From positions 54,607,931 through 54,671,930 of the forward strand of contig OY829541.1 in NCBI GenBank assembly GCA_963691705.1: a DNA stretch of 64,000 nucleotides, in the 5' to 3' direction. This DNA comes from Viola odorata (lineage: Eukaryota; Streptophyta; Magnoliopsida; Malpighiales; Violaceae). The notes under the pieces were generated by a model, which was given only the letters and a program-made list of their open reading frames with translations, was not told where the DNA came from and made no database searches. Positions 11,030 to 23,183 of the stretch are shown piece after piece. A program made the translations under genes and the position numbers. The first letter of the stretch is position 1. Every line of letters starts with the position of its first letter.

Positions 11030-13127
11030 TCAAAGAGCTCCTAAACGGGTCAAGGACTCTTCCTCCAGTACTGAACGCAGATTCAGATGCCACTGTGGAG
11101 ACTTGGACAGCTAGTACATCTTTTGCCATCCTGGAGAGAATAGGGAACCTTGGAGCATGCTTCTTCCACCAGTCCAAGATGGAAAATGATTTGTCTCCTT
11201 CAATAGCACTCTCGTTCAAGTAAGATTCCAGTTCTGACTTCATTTCAAATCTGCCTCCATCAGTAGCTTCCTTGAGCTTTTTAAACCTTTGTTCTCTAGC
11301 ACTGATCAACTCAGAACCTATGTCTACACAACCTTCTTGACTTCCACTAGACCCTCTCCTATCCAAAGAAGTTTCAGCTACAACAGCCTGCTCTGCTCTA
11401 TTCTTATACAACTCCCAGTACCCAACATATATCTTTTCGATATCCCTCTTCACTTTATCTGTCAACTGTTGCCCAACAATGTCCCCATGCACATCTAATA
11501 GAGCAAATGCCACGTAATCCATCTTCTTTGTTGGATCAAACACAGCAGCAATATAAAGAAGGGTATTAAACTTGCCCACATTGCCCCAATACTTGTCAAA
11601 CTTTTTATGCATCTTTGCTGCCAATTTCCTAAGTTCCATGTCATTACCATTCTCCCAACCTCTCAACATGGAAGTAACATTAGAAACTTGATCAAAATAA
11701 GCGTTGGCAGTAACATATTTAGACCCTGACACACTGCAAGTTAAATCATAAAAATACCTCAAAGTCTGACACAATCTCTTTGCATTCACCCAATCACCTT
11801 CTCTTAGTACACCACTTCCACCACCATCAATTCTATATCCACTCTCCATGTCCATGACATATTCAACACCATCCTCCTCTGCATTTTTCTCATTATCAAA
11901 TGCCAAAATATCAGCCAAATCAATATTCTCATTTGATTTCTGCACTCTTTTATTCTTTCTTTTTTCTTCCCTCATATCAAACTCCATCTTGTAGAAAGGA
12001 TCCACATCCTCATATGCCTCAAAGGCCCTGTCAAACTTCAAAGCAGACTCTAACATCAAATAGGTGGAGTTCCATCTAGTACATACATCCAAACACAGCA
12101 ATGCTTTAGACTCAACATTCTCCCTTTCTGCACATTCCTTAAACTTAGACTATCTAATATACCGAACTGCCTCTCTAATCCTAATGATTGATGCTCCTAC
12201 AGTGGTAAGCCAATGCATTACCATCAAATTAATTATGTGTGCAATGCACCTTACATGAAGAAATTGTCCCTCACAAATACTTGTACCCCACTGATTCATC
12301 TTCTTCCTAATCCAAGCGACAGCTAAATCATTTGAGCTAGCATTATCTACTGTGATTGTAAATACCTTATTGATTCCCCAATCAACTAGACATTTCTCAA
12401 GAGTCTTTCCTATGGCATCACCTTTATGGCTATTGATTGGACAAAAAATCAATATTTTTTTCTGCAAATTCCAATCATTATCAATAAAGTGAGCAGTTAC
12501 AACCATGTAGTTAATCCTTTGAATGGATATCCAAGTGTCAGTGGTAATAGAAACCCTTTGACAATTGGACATCAAAAACCCTTTCAATCTCAACTTCTCC
12601 TCAACATACAACTCATAATAGCACCTACTAATTGTTCTCCTAGAAGGCACTACAAATCTATTCTACACCGTAGACATGAACTTCCTAAACCCTACCCCCT
12701 CTACAAACTTAAAAGGAAGTTCATCCTCTATTATCATTAGTGCAAAAGCCTTCTTGCATGCTTCTTGGTCAAACTTCCAAACACCTACAACCTTACTACC
12801 ATCAGCATTGATATAAGTGTTCATTTCAGTTTGCCTAGGGTCATTAGAATGGGGTACTTCTTTACATCTTTTCATATGATTTTTCATGCCATTTGTACCA
12901 TCTGTCCTAGAATCACATGTAATTTCAGCATTACAGAAAATACAAGTACCTTTCCATTCTCCATACTCATTTTGGGACCTCTTAAATTGCTTCCACACCA
13001 GTGATCTTGGTGCCATCGGCTTCCTTTTCTTCTCTTTCTTAACTGTAACAATACTATCAACAACCGTTGAAGGTCCAGCTACCGTAGAAGGTCCAGGTAC
13101 TGCAGCTCCATCTACTGTGTCAGCCAT
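11030..13127 (-). pseudogene. hAT transposase, inactivated
   Basis: The start is Met 13127, just after an AG that could be a leader-intron acceptor. Domains in order are a BED zinc finger (CIFCNAEITCDS...MKNHMKRC, about 12870-13000), the hAT catalytic region (TDTWISIQ near 12540 and TVDNASSND near 12340), the CTRWNSTYLML motif near 12070, and the C-terminal dimerisation region (LDWWKKHAPRFPILSRMAKDV near 11150, then ASESAFSTGGR). In-frame stops occur after FMSTV at about 12663-12665 and after VRYIR at about 12150. The coding sequence ends at DPFRSSL where element B inserted. It is of the zinc-finger BED/RICESLEEPER-like class. With two stops and a lost C-terminus it cannot make an active protein. 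Confidence 0.9.
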
Positions 13128-14538
13128 CTACATAAAATCAGCAACATACATCAGCAATAATGAGATGGAATATGGCCATTTAATTCAAGATTTAACGCAG
13201 AGATGGTGAAAGTTTATCACACTAAACAACCTACTACATTAGACAACAACAGCTTGCAACAATAAAAGTCAACCCACAATTTTGATGACCTAGACAAGAG
13301 TGGAAAAGCACCAAATAGATTGTGCAAAAGCATCTGAATAATACCATGTCATGTATACCACAATTTCCAAGAGTAGTTTGTCTATATTCCACCAATCAAA
13401 CAAACAATCAAAGTTGGAAGTAAGCACATATTCTTTTTTAATATACCACCACAGTTCAATAATGGAATGCAGCAAAATTAGAAGTTTCCCCATTGAAAGG
13501 AAAAAATCAAGCAAGCAAACAAACAGTTTACAGCACAATCGAGGAAGTGAAATCTACAAATTCACATCAATATTGATGCACACATAAAACCACAATCACA
13601 TTGGGTGAAAAATATTCAATCTATGACATCTATTGGAATTAATGACTACAAATAAGAGGATTTTTTTTTTAAATAAGCAGAAGATTTTAATATAGGAAAA
13701 GCCATGAAGAACAGGACCCAGAACTACACACACTGCTGCAGAACAACAACCTAGAGACACACGAACAGCCAGCCAAAAGAAAGCTGGAAAAATAACGACA
13801 GCAAGCTAGCAACAGACCCAGGCAGTACCCTTAATATCCAACCATATTATATAGTTGTAACCAAAAAAAATGTATCAAGTTTACAGAAGCAATAATTTTT
13901 CATGAAAATGAAACATTAAAAATTAAAACCTAGATGGAGAGGAAAGGAAGGATTACCAGGAGAAGATTGAGGAGGATGTGATCGGGGAGATGAGAGAGAT
14001 TAGATAAGTTGTGGAGATGAGAAAGACAGCTGCGTGTATTGTAAGAGAAAGTAGGGGGGAGATCGATTTTGGGGGTTAGGGTTAGAGTTACTGGAAATCG
14101 ATTTGGGGGTTAGGGTTAGGGTTACTGGAGATCGATTTGGGGTTAGGGTCGTGATGGGTGCTGGAGATGGTGAGATGAGTCGGTGGCTGTGGTTAGGGCC
14201 GTGATGGGTGCCGTTGGTGGCTGTGGTTAGGGCCGTCGGTGGTGGCTGTGATGTCACTGATGTGAGTTTGTTTGGCTGAAGATGGAGAGAGAGAGGTCGT
14301 GTGCGTGTTTGAAAGTTGGAAATCTGAAATGGAAACTAACCCCCTAAAGCATGGGAAATTCGGAAAATTCGGGTATCCGAATTTCCCCAAATTCATTTCG
14401 TACCCGAACCCGAAATAATTTCGGGTAGTACATACCCGAACCCGAAATTTTCGATACCCGAAATACCCGAACCGAAATTCAAAAAATTCGGGTCAGAAAT
14501 TTCAAAATTCGGGTATCTGGGAAATGTGCCCACCCCTA
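11030..14538 (-). mobile_element. hAT transposon (right end and truncated body)
   Basis: The element's 5' end on the minus strand is TAGGGGTGGGCACA at 14538-14525, a typical Ac/hAT terminal repeat. It is followed by a subterminal zone (14330-14525) packed with short inverted motifs of the kind TCGGGTA/TACCCGA. A 1.2-kb non-coding leader (13128-14330) with GGGTTAGGGTTA-like repeats at 14060-14150 precedes the transposase. The left part of the element is cut off by element B and the other end is outside the window. It is inserted in an EDGP-like gene. TCTGATGC (14539-14546) is the predicted 8-bp target duplication. Confidence 0.85.
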
Positions 14539-14997
14539 TCTGATGCCCGCCAATCACGACCGTTGTCCTAGCATTCACCCCACCATCAACAAATCCCAAG
14601 CACCACAGATTAGCACCATCATTTGTAATCCTGACCATCGAATTCCATCCAAAGATCCTCCAAAACACATCCTCACTGTCCATCACCAAATCAACGGTAG
14701 GGACTCCCGGTCCCACACGAGTACTAACCACGTCATTGGCTTGATAGCAGACATCAAACGGCTTCACCGCACTCGTTACCGTGAGGTTCAGCCCAGCGGA
14801 TTCCGTCACAAACGCCTGCACAAAAGCTTTGTAGAAGCTACTCTCTAGAATAGTGAAGAAATTAACGGTGCTGATCTTGGTTCCACCAAACCCATTCTCA
14901 TCAATGGTCAGGAGTGAGTGGGAGTTATTAAAGTCAACGATTTTCCCATTGACCTTGATCGCAGTGACAATTCAGAAAATACTCGTCCGACAGTTGT
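14539..14997 (-). pseudogene. EDGP / xyloglucanase-inhibitor-like pepsin-fold protein, fragment
   Basis: Minus-strand translation gives the C-terminal half of the basic-7S-globulin/EDGP/TAXI family: VTAIKVNGKIV, ISTVNFFTILESSFY, a PFDVCY segment, and near the end WCLGFVDGG and ATTVVIGGHQ-like residues. These are secreted aspartic-protease-fold proteins that usually inhibit microbial glucanases or xylanases and mostly lack protease activity. The frame is broken by one extra base near 14969 (SDEYFLN precedes it) and homology fades by about 15000. The other end stops at IGGHQ where the hAT element inserted, so the last ~20 residues of the family are missing here. It could be a pseudogene before or because of the insertion. 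Confidence 0.82.
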
Positions 14998-15710
14998 TTG
15001 TCGTAGGATACTACACGGGTCCGACGTGTAGAATTAAGAATTCCAATGAAAGTGCAACACATGTCCATTATATTTACCGAATTTTCCAATTAATTATTTC
15101 TATTATTTTGACGTCTAAATTTGAATTTTCTTGATACTTCATATATCACAATTTGATCCCATAAATTATTAATTAATTAAGTAAAGTCCAAATGATAACA
15201 TAAATTATTTAAGTTTACATATTTATTTCAATATTAATAATTTAATATTAATTATAAGAATAGTTATGAAATTTCTAAATTAATTCAAAATATATTTAAA
15301 TAATTTGAATGGTCCATGGCTATGATTTTTTTGATGCTTTGAAAAAGAAAATCATGAGTGATCCCATGAAAAGTATAAAATTTATTTTAAAATAATTAAA
15401 GAAAATAAAAAAATGGATATAAAATTACTCATTTTGAGATAAAGATTACATTGTTATAGTTTTTAATTTATTTTGTTCATTATATAGCGTAAAAAAATTG
15501 AATTTATTTAAAAATAAAATAAATAAAAAAGATGAGAGAGAAGAATGAGATTCATAGGGTTGATTTGAGTTTAATTGAGTACCAATTGGGTACCCATACC
15601 CAAACCTAATTAAACTCATATATTTTAATTTATACCCACTTAATTTAGTTGGGTATGGGTGTATAATTGAGTATGAGTAGATTTTTGGCTAGAGATATTA
15701 CTTTATATTA
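14998..15710. other. AT-rich spacer with foldback motifs
   Basis: No gene is seen. At 15567-15618 a 10-bp stem (GAGTTTAATT / AATTAAACTC) flanks the palindromic core TTGGGTACCCA. Related GGGTATGGG and CCCATACCC copies lie at 15593-15660. This looks like the remains of a small foldback or hAT-type element, but no clear ends or target duplication were found. Confidence 0.4.
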
Positions 15711-16493
15711 TCAATCCTTAACTAAGGAGCCCTGGTCTGGTCTGGTCTGACCCGGCCAAAGTCCGATAACAAAAGCACAGCGTTTTTTTACCTTGTCCAT
15801 GATCCGGTGCAGCGCACTGGGATCTCCAGCCACAATCACATGATCCCTCCCATTATTCCTCTCCCAGTACTCCTGCTTCTTCAACCACTCTACCAAGTGC
15901 TCCTGCGTGTCCTCATCACTGTACTTATGACCCGAATCGGATCCAGCCAATGCTAGGTCACCTTTATTGACTATCAAGCTAAGAGAGGAAAACACTGGGA
16001 TAAAGAAGAGATCAGCTTCAGATGGACTATTGACCTTTATAACAGGTGAACCAACCCGCTCCCATTCGGATTGTTTTAGATCAGAATACAGGTACCATTC
16101 TCCCATGTATTGGTGTCCAGGATAAGTAGCTTTCGACATGTCATTACAGCCACGAGTCAGTGCGTATTGCTCAATGATCCCGGTAGCGAATTCCTTCGGG
16201 AGATCATACATGAAGACTCTGGCTTTTGGAGGTTCAGGATAGTTTTTCATCACCTTCTCAGGCAAAGGTGGGAAATTTGCTTGGCGGAGTTGGAGTTGGT
16301 GCAGTTGCTCAACAAACAAGGTTGAGGCAGGATTGGTAACAGGCCTTAAGAACGTGTTGATGAGATTGTAGGCGAGGAGAATGAACAATGCAGAGAACAT
16401 GAGAGTCTGCTTCAAGAGAGAGGATTTTCGTGCCATGAAGGATTGGTGCATTTGATGAGCCTGGGCATCAAAACTGGCAATGTTTCTATTCAC
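15711..16493 (-). pseudogene. GT47 exostosin-family glycosyltransferase, truncated copy
   Basis: This is a 5' fragment of a paralogue of the intact gene at 20298-22554. It keeps the N-terminal [11 protein letters not shown] anchor, a signal-anchor membrane segment, and the start of the exostosin domain ([52 protein letters not shown]). After DKVKK an extra base in an A-run shifts the frame, and a repeat of agaccagacc shifts it back before RPDQGSLVKD. It then stops where the paralogue continues into the rest of exon 1. Exons 2 and 3 are not found in the AT-rich sequence downstream. The two compensating frameshifts and loss of the catalytic C-terminal half mark it as a pseudogene. Confidence 0.88.
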
Positions 16494-17278
16494 TATTCAC
16501 TATAGAAGTCCTGTGTTCATTGCCAAACCAATGCAAAAGTATCTCACTGCAACAATAATACATCACCCCTTATCCCTATAATTTCTACAGCTGATAGGAG
16601 AACTCATATCCTATTTAAGGAAGGGAGAGAGTGCTTGGTTGATTAAATCATTAGTACTATGTAACAAACAGAAGAGAGCTTAGTGGAGAACGTCAGTCTT
16701 TTGTTGGTTAGGCTTATAACGTGACAAGGAAAAGAGCTAAAGTAGTTAAGATCAGGTGTGAAATTCAAAGTAAGAGATGTGAAACTCTTGCAGGAACTTG
16801 AAGACCAATTTCTTGATGCAATCAATGAGTTCCTGGACCTCAATTGAACCATCAGCTCCCTGCAAAACAATCCACTAGGCTACCTAACAACCCTAATCCC
16901 ATCAATTACATATACAGAGAGAATCGATTTTTGAATCAAAAACTTCAACTTTAGAGGTAAATAGCATTTCCATGATGCTAAGATGGAGAAGTTCATGAGG
17001 TCAATGGTGGGCAGTCGAAAGACAAAACTTGCCATTTTCTTTCGCTTCCGTCCCTCTGCTCTGCTGTCTGTCTTTCGCGGTTGATGAAACTGAAGTGGTA
17101 AGAAAACTCCAATTTCCTATTCATCACAGCCGTTCATCCTTAATACTTCAACTGGGCCGGCCCAAAAATTTAGAACGGCCTATTCTGCAATGCCTTTTAT
17201 TTCTTGTGTGTCCACTGGCTGGCATAAAGTCATAACCTTTTGCTTCCTTTCTTTCATGGTGCTTTCTTCACAGTATCC
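16494..17278. other. Intergenic region between the GT47 pseudogene and HINT
   Basis: This holds the upstream sequence of the truncated GT47 copy (minus) and the promoter and 5' leader of the HINT gene (plus). It includes GGGCCGGCCC at 17154-17163, a perfect 10-bp palindrome containing GGCCCA/TGGGCC-type elements common upstream of plant housekeeping genes. No other gene is supported. Confidence 0.45.
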
Positions 17279-19473
<2,195 letters not shown>

Positions 19474-20297
19474 GCATTTTGAATGAAATCGTTAGTTTTA
19501 CGGAACCTTGACTACACCATTTCTCACTTTCCTGAATTCCGTTTATACCTCTGGTTATCAACTTGCAAGTGGAGGCCTTGTCTTCTGTTTTGCAGGGCAA
19601 TTTGTAGTCCTTAAGATTTTTTTTGTTCAATGTAGTGTTAAGGTTATAACAAGGTTCAATGTAGTGTAGAAGCTTTTTTAACACAAGTGTCTCGATGTTA
19701 TCCACATACAATCCCTATTCTGCAATTTAGTTGTAAAAAGGCTCGTGAGCAGTTTTATTTCTTCTGGGTTATAAACTGAAAATAATAATGATCACCATTT
19801 TCTTGGCAGAGCCAGCAAACAAAATCTTGGCATTCCATTGCAAGTAAAACATCCAAAAATCTGTTATAGGCATAATAAGCAACACATAAAGCAAGTTTAC
19901 TTCGAGAAATGAAAAACGTGATACTACCAACAACAACAAAAGTTGATGTAAAAGAATCCACCAAAGTTAAATCTTATTTTCTCGCATGTACAAAACAATT
20001 ACAACGACAACTACTCATCTTTTCGGTGCTGCTGAACATCGCATGGACAGTAACTTGATTAATGTATAAGACTAAACAAGTAACTAGGATGTGTGCAAAA
20101 GAACTTCTTTCCGAGGTGTGACTTTATAACAACATTGAAGGAGCCGGCTTCGCTTTGATTTCAGAATAAATAAAACTATGCATTACCATTCCTTGTTCTT
20201 CTGGCGTCAAGAAGCAACCTTCGCCCTTGGGTATTAAGAATGTCTGTACTGGTTTTTGAAAGTAATCTGTTTCCAGAATCAGCCTCAGAGTTTGGTA
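19474..20297. other. 3' intergenic region between convergent HINT and GT47 genes
   Basis: This contains the 3' UTRs of both genes. No coding potential or repeat was recognised. Confidence 0.5.
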
Positions 20298-22554
20298 TCA
20301 AAAGGAGGTGATAAGCCTAGTCCTGTTTGTACATAGGCAAGAACAGTCAGGTTCACTCAGTTCTCTTCTAATAAGCCGTTTGTCTCGATTAATCATCAAC
20401 TGTATAAGAGGTAGCTTATGTGAAATTTCGCGCCATATTTCATTCACTGTTCCATTTGGATCATCGTATTTAAAGTATCGCCTCACCTGAATCATAGAAT
20501 TCAAAAGGTAAACAGCTAGATATAGACATTTAATGATTCAACAGCACAGAAGAGCATGTAAAGATGTAAAATGATCAAACTTCCATGCCCTCAAAAGCTT
20601 AAAAGCCTAATATATGAGATTAATTACGGCAAACAACTTATTTGTTATCCTGATCGCTACCCATATCACTGAGCAAGCCAAACTTTGGATCAACATATCA
20701 CAAAAGCAGGAAATTACCACAAGTATCAACAATAGTCTTGCTGGCAGTTGCATATTAGAAACTAAACAAGGATTAGAAGCAAGAGCAACTTCCACCAAAA
20801 CATAAGAGATCAATGGATGATAGTAAACACAATTATGTAGCCAGTACAATGGTAGTCTGGATCATACCAAATACTAATGCCGAGGTAAAATGTGGTCAAT
20901 CCAGAACATCCATAAACCATTTTTCAAAAGCAGAAAATGAATTCTAATAAAATTGATGGTAGCTTCAATTGACCATCCCTTGCCCTATGAATCACCACTT
21001 TTAACCATCTAGTTGAAAATCTAGCCCTCACTTTCAACCAAAAATTTCAAACTTTATTTCCCCAGAACTTCCAAAAAGCCAATCTTATACCTCAAAACAT
21101 CAGCAAATATTAGAGTTAAGAGTAGAAATAGCAAACCTAAGGAAACAAAAAATAAGCAAGTAGCAATACTTACCCTTAACATCTCTTTCTGATATTCCAA
21201 AATCCTCTTTGCAGGCATGGCTCTCAACAATTTAACTAGATGCTTCGGCTTTAGTGCAGTCTTCGTCTCTATGAAGATGGTAAACTTTTTATAATCTATG
21301 GCATCTTCAAAAGGCAACTCAATGCTATCGCTGACAATGATGGGAACACACAAGCTAACAATAGAATCAAACAGTCGACAAGCTGATGGAGTATCCCCTG
21401 CTGGATTCAAACAAAACTTTGAGGTATGCATCCCATGCGTAGCTGCTCGCCTACTCTCCCTTGATTGTGTCCCATGCTTTATAATCACATCCTTCTCATT
21501 CTCCAACATTTGAAACAACAAATCTCGCACTTTCCCACCCTAACCAAGCAAAAACAACAAATCAATATACTAAACTAATTTCCCGCACAAATTCATACGT
21601 CCGTTCCAAAATCAAAATATTTAAAGTGGATTCTAAACTTACATCTTTCCGGTAACGGTTTCCCATGAAGAATAAGAGTGTGTTGCGATTCTCCACTCCA
21701 ATTTCTCCCTGATAAGTATTAATCCTGTGCGAGTAAGGAACAATAACATCCTTAATTAAGGAACCCTGGTCCGGACGTACCCGGCCAAAATCCGATAACA
21801 AAAGCACAGCATTTTGAACCCGGTCCATTATCCGGTACAATGCATTGGGATCTCCGGCCACAATCACATGATCCCTCCCATTATACCTCTTCCAATACTT
21901 CTGCTTCTCCAACCACTCCACCAACTGGTCCTGCATGCTCTCATCACTGTACTTATGACCTGAATCGGATCCAGCCAATGCAGGGTTACCTGTATTGACT
22001 ATCAAGCTGAGAGATGAAAACACCGGGACGTAGAACAAGTCAGCTTGCTCCGGATTATTTACTCTTACAATGGGCGACCCGACCCGCTCCGATTCGGGTC
22101 GTTTCAGATCAGAATACATGTACCATTCTCCCATGTGTTGGTGTCCAGGATAAGTGGCTTTTGACACATCCTTAGATCCACGAGCTAGCGAGTGTTGCTC
22201 AATGATGCCAGTGGTGAATTGCTTGGGGAGATCGTACATAAAGACTCTGACTTTAGGTGCTCCGGCATAGTTTCCCGTCACTCTCTCGGCAAAAGGCCCA
22301 AAATTTTCTCGGGAAAACAGGAATTGCTGGTATTGATCCGCCAAGGAGGAGGCGGCGGAGGTGGAAGGGCTGAAGAAGGTGTTGACGAAGGCGTAGATGA
22401 GGAGAATGAAGAGAGCAGAGTAGACGATGGTCTGCTTCAAAAGAGAGGATTTTCGCGCCATGAAGGAGAAATGGGCATTATTTTTCTGATTTGGGGATCT
22501 AGGGTTTCTGGATTTGGAGGGGGAGGAGGAAGGGGAGGATGACCGCTCGCTCAT
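20298..22554 (-). CDS. GT47 exostosin-family glycosyltransferase, ARAD-like
   Basis: Exons are 21643-22554, 21174-21539 and 20298-20486, all phase 0, giving 488 aa. A Ser/Pro-rich cytosolic tail (1-40) precedes a single membrane anchor (about 42-60), the layout of a Golgi type II transferase. The exostosin domain runs from [10 protein letters not shown] (about 105) to about 430 and includes [28 protein letters not shown] across intron 1, and [20 protein letters not shown], the conserved sugar-nucleotide-binding region of GT47. The end is Cys-rich (CSCLCTN). Plant GT47 members of this group are put to cell-wall polysaccharide synthesis, and the ARAD members to arabinan side chains of pectin; the exact acceptor cannot be read from sequence. 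A truncated copy lies 4 kb away (15711-16493), with HINT between them. Confidence 0.93.
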
Positions 22555-23183
22555 TGAACGATGCCGTGCCGTGGTGTGCTGTGGTGGTTTCTTCAGGTGA
22601 GGTGCGCGTAGTGCCGGCGCATGGTAATAACGTGCGCAGTGGGTAGATGTAGGTTAGTAGTGCTTGTGTTGTTGGATGGTGGAATCTTAATTTTATTTGA
22701 CATTTGGACAACAATCTCTTTTAATATGGGTCCTTTCTAATGTTCATATCCGATTGTTTGTCAAACCAGAGAAATTATAAACGTGGCGGCATCACGTCAA
22801 TTTATTGTTCGTCAAAAATCATGAATTCATTGAATAATTTAATTTAATTTTTTAATAAATCATTGAAGTCTAAATAGTACTAATTGGTATTGTTCACTAT
22901 TGAACAATTTGAATGTAATCAATTGTTACTGAATTTTTTTTCCATAAAATTTTCTCAGGTGGGTTATCCATTGACTTCCGATTTGAACATTACTCCCCCT
23001 TTTATGGAGGCAAGAATTAGTTGGGTTTGTTGAGGAAGATGAGGAAGAGGAATCCACCATGAAAGAGAGCGGGAAGGTAGAGCAGCGAAAACGCAGGTTA
23101 TGGAGCCTACTCAACACCTTTAGACTTGCAAAAGGAACAAGAACATACCTAATAGGCTAATACCAATTTCAATGTGAAACAAA
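22555..23183. other. Promoter region of the GT47 gene and 3' flank of the ankyrin gene
   Basis: About 130 bp of GC-richer 5' leader next to 22554 gives way to AT-rich sequence (22780-22920). No gene is supported. Confidence 0.45.

Noticed and set aside
14050..14150. GGGTTAGGGTTA repeats resembling telomere DNA
   Set aside because: Only two or three short units, mixed with ACTGGAGATCGATT blocks and lacking the plant TTTAGGG form; it is part of the hAT leader.
15560..15680. Candidate miniature inverted-repeat element
   Set aside because: A stem is present but no target duplication or defined ends could be found, so it is only described as spacer sequence.
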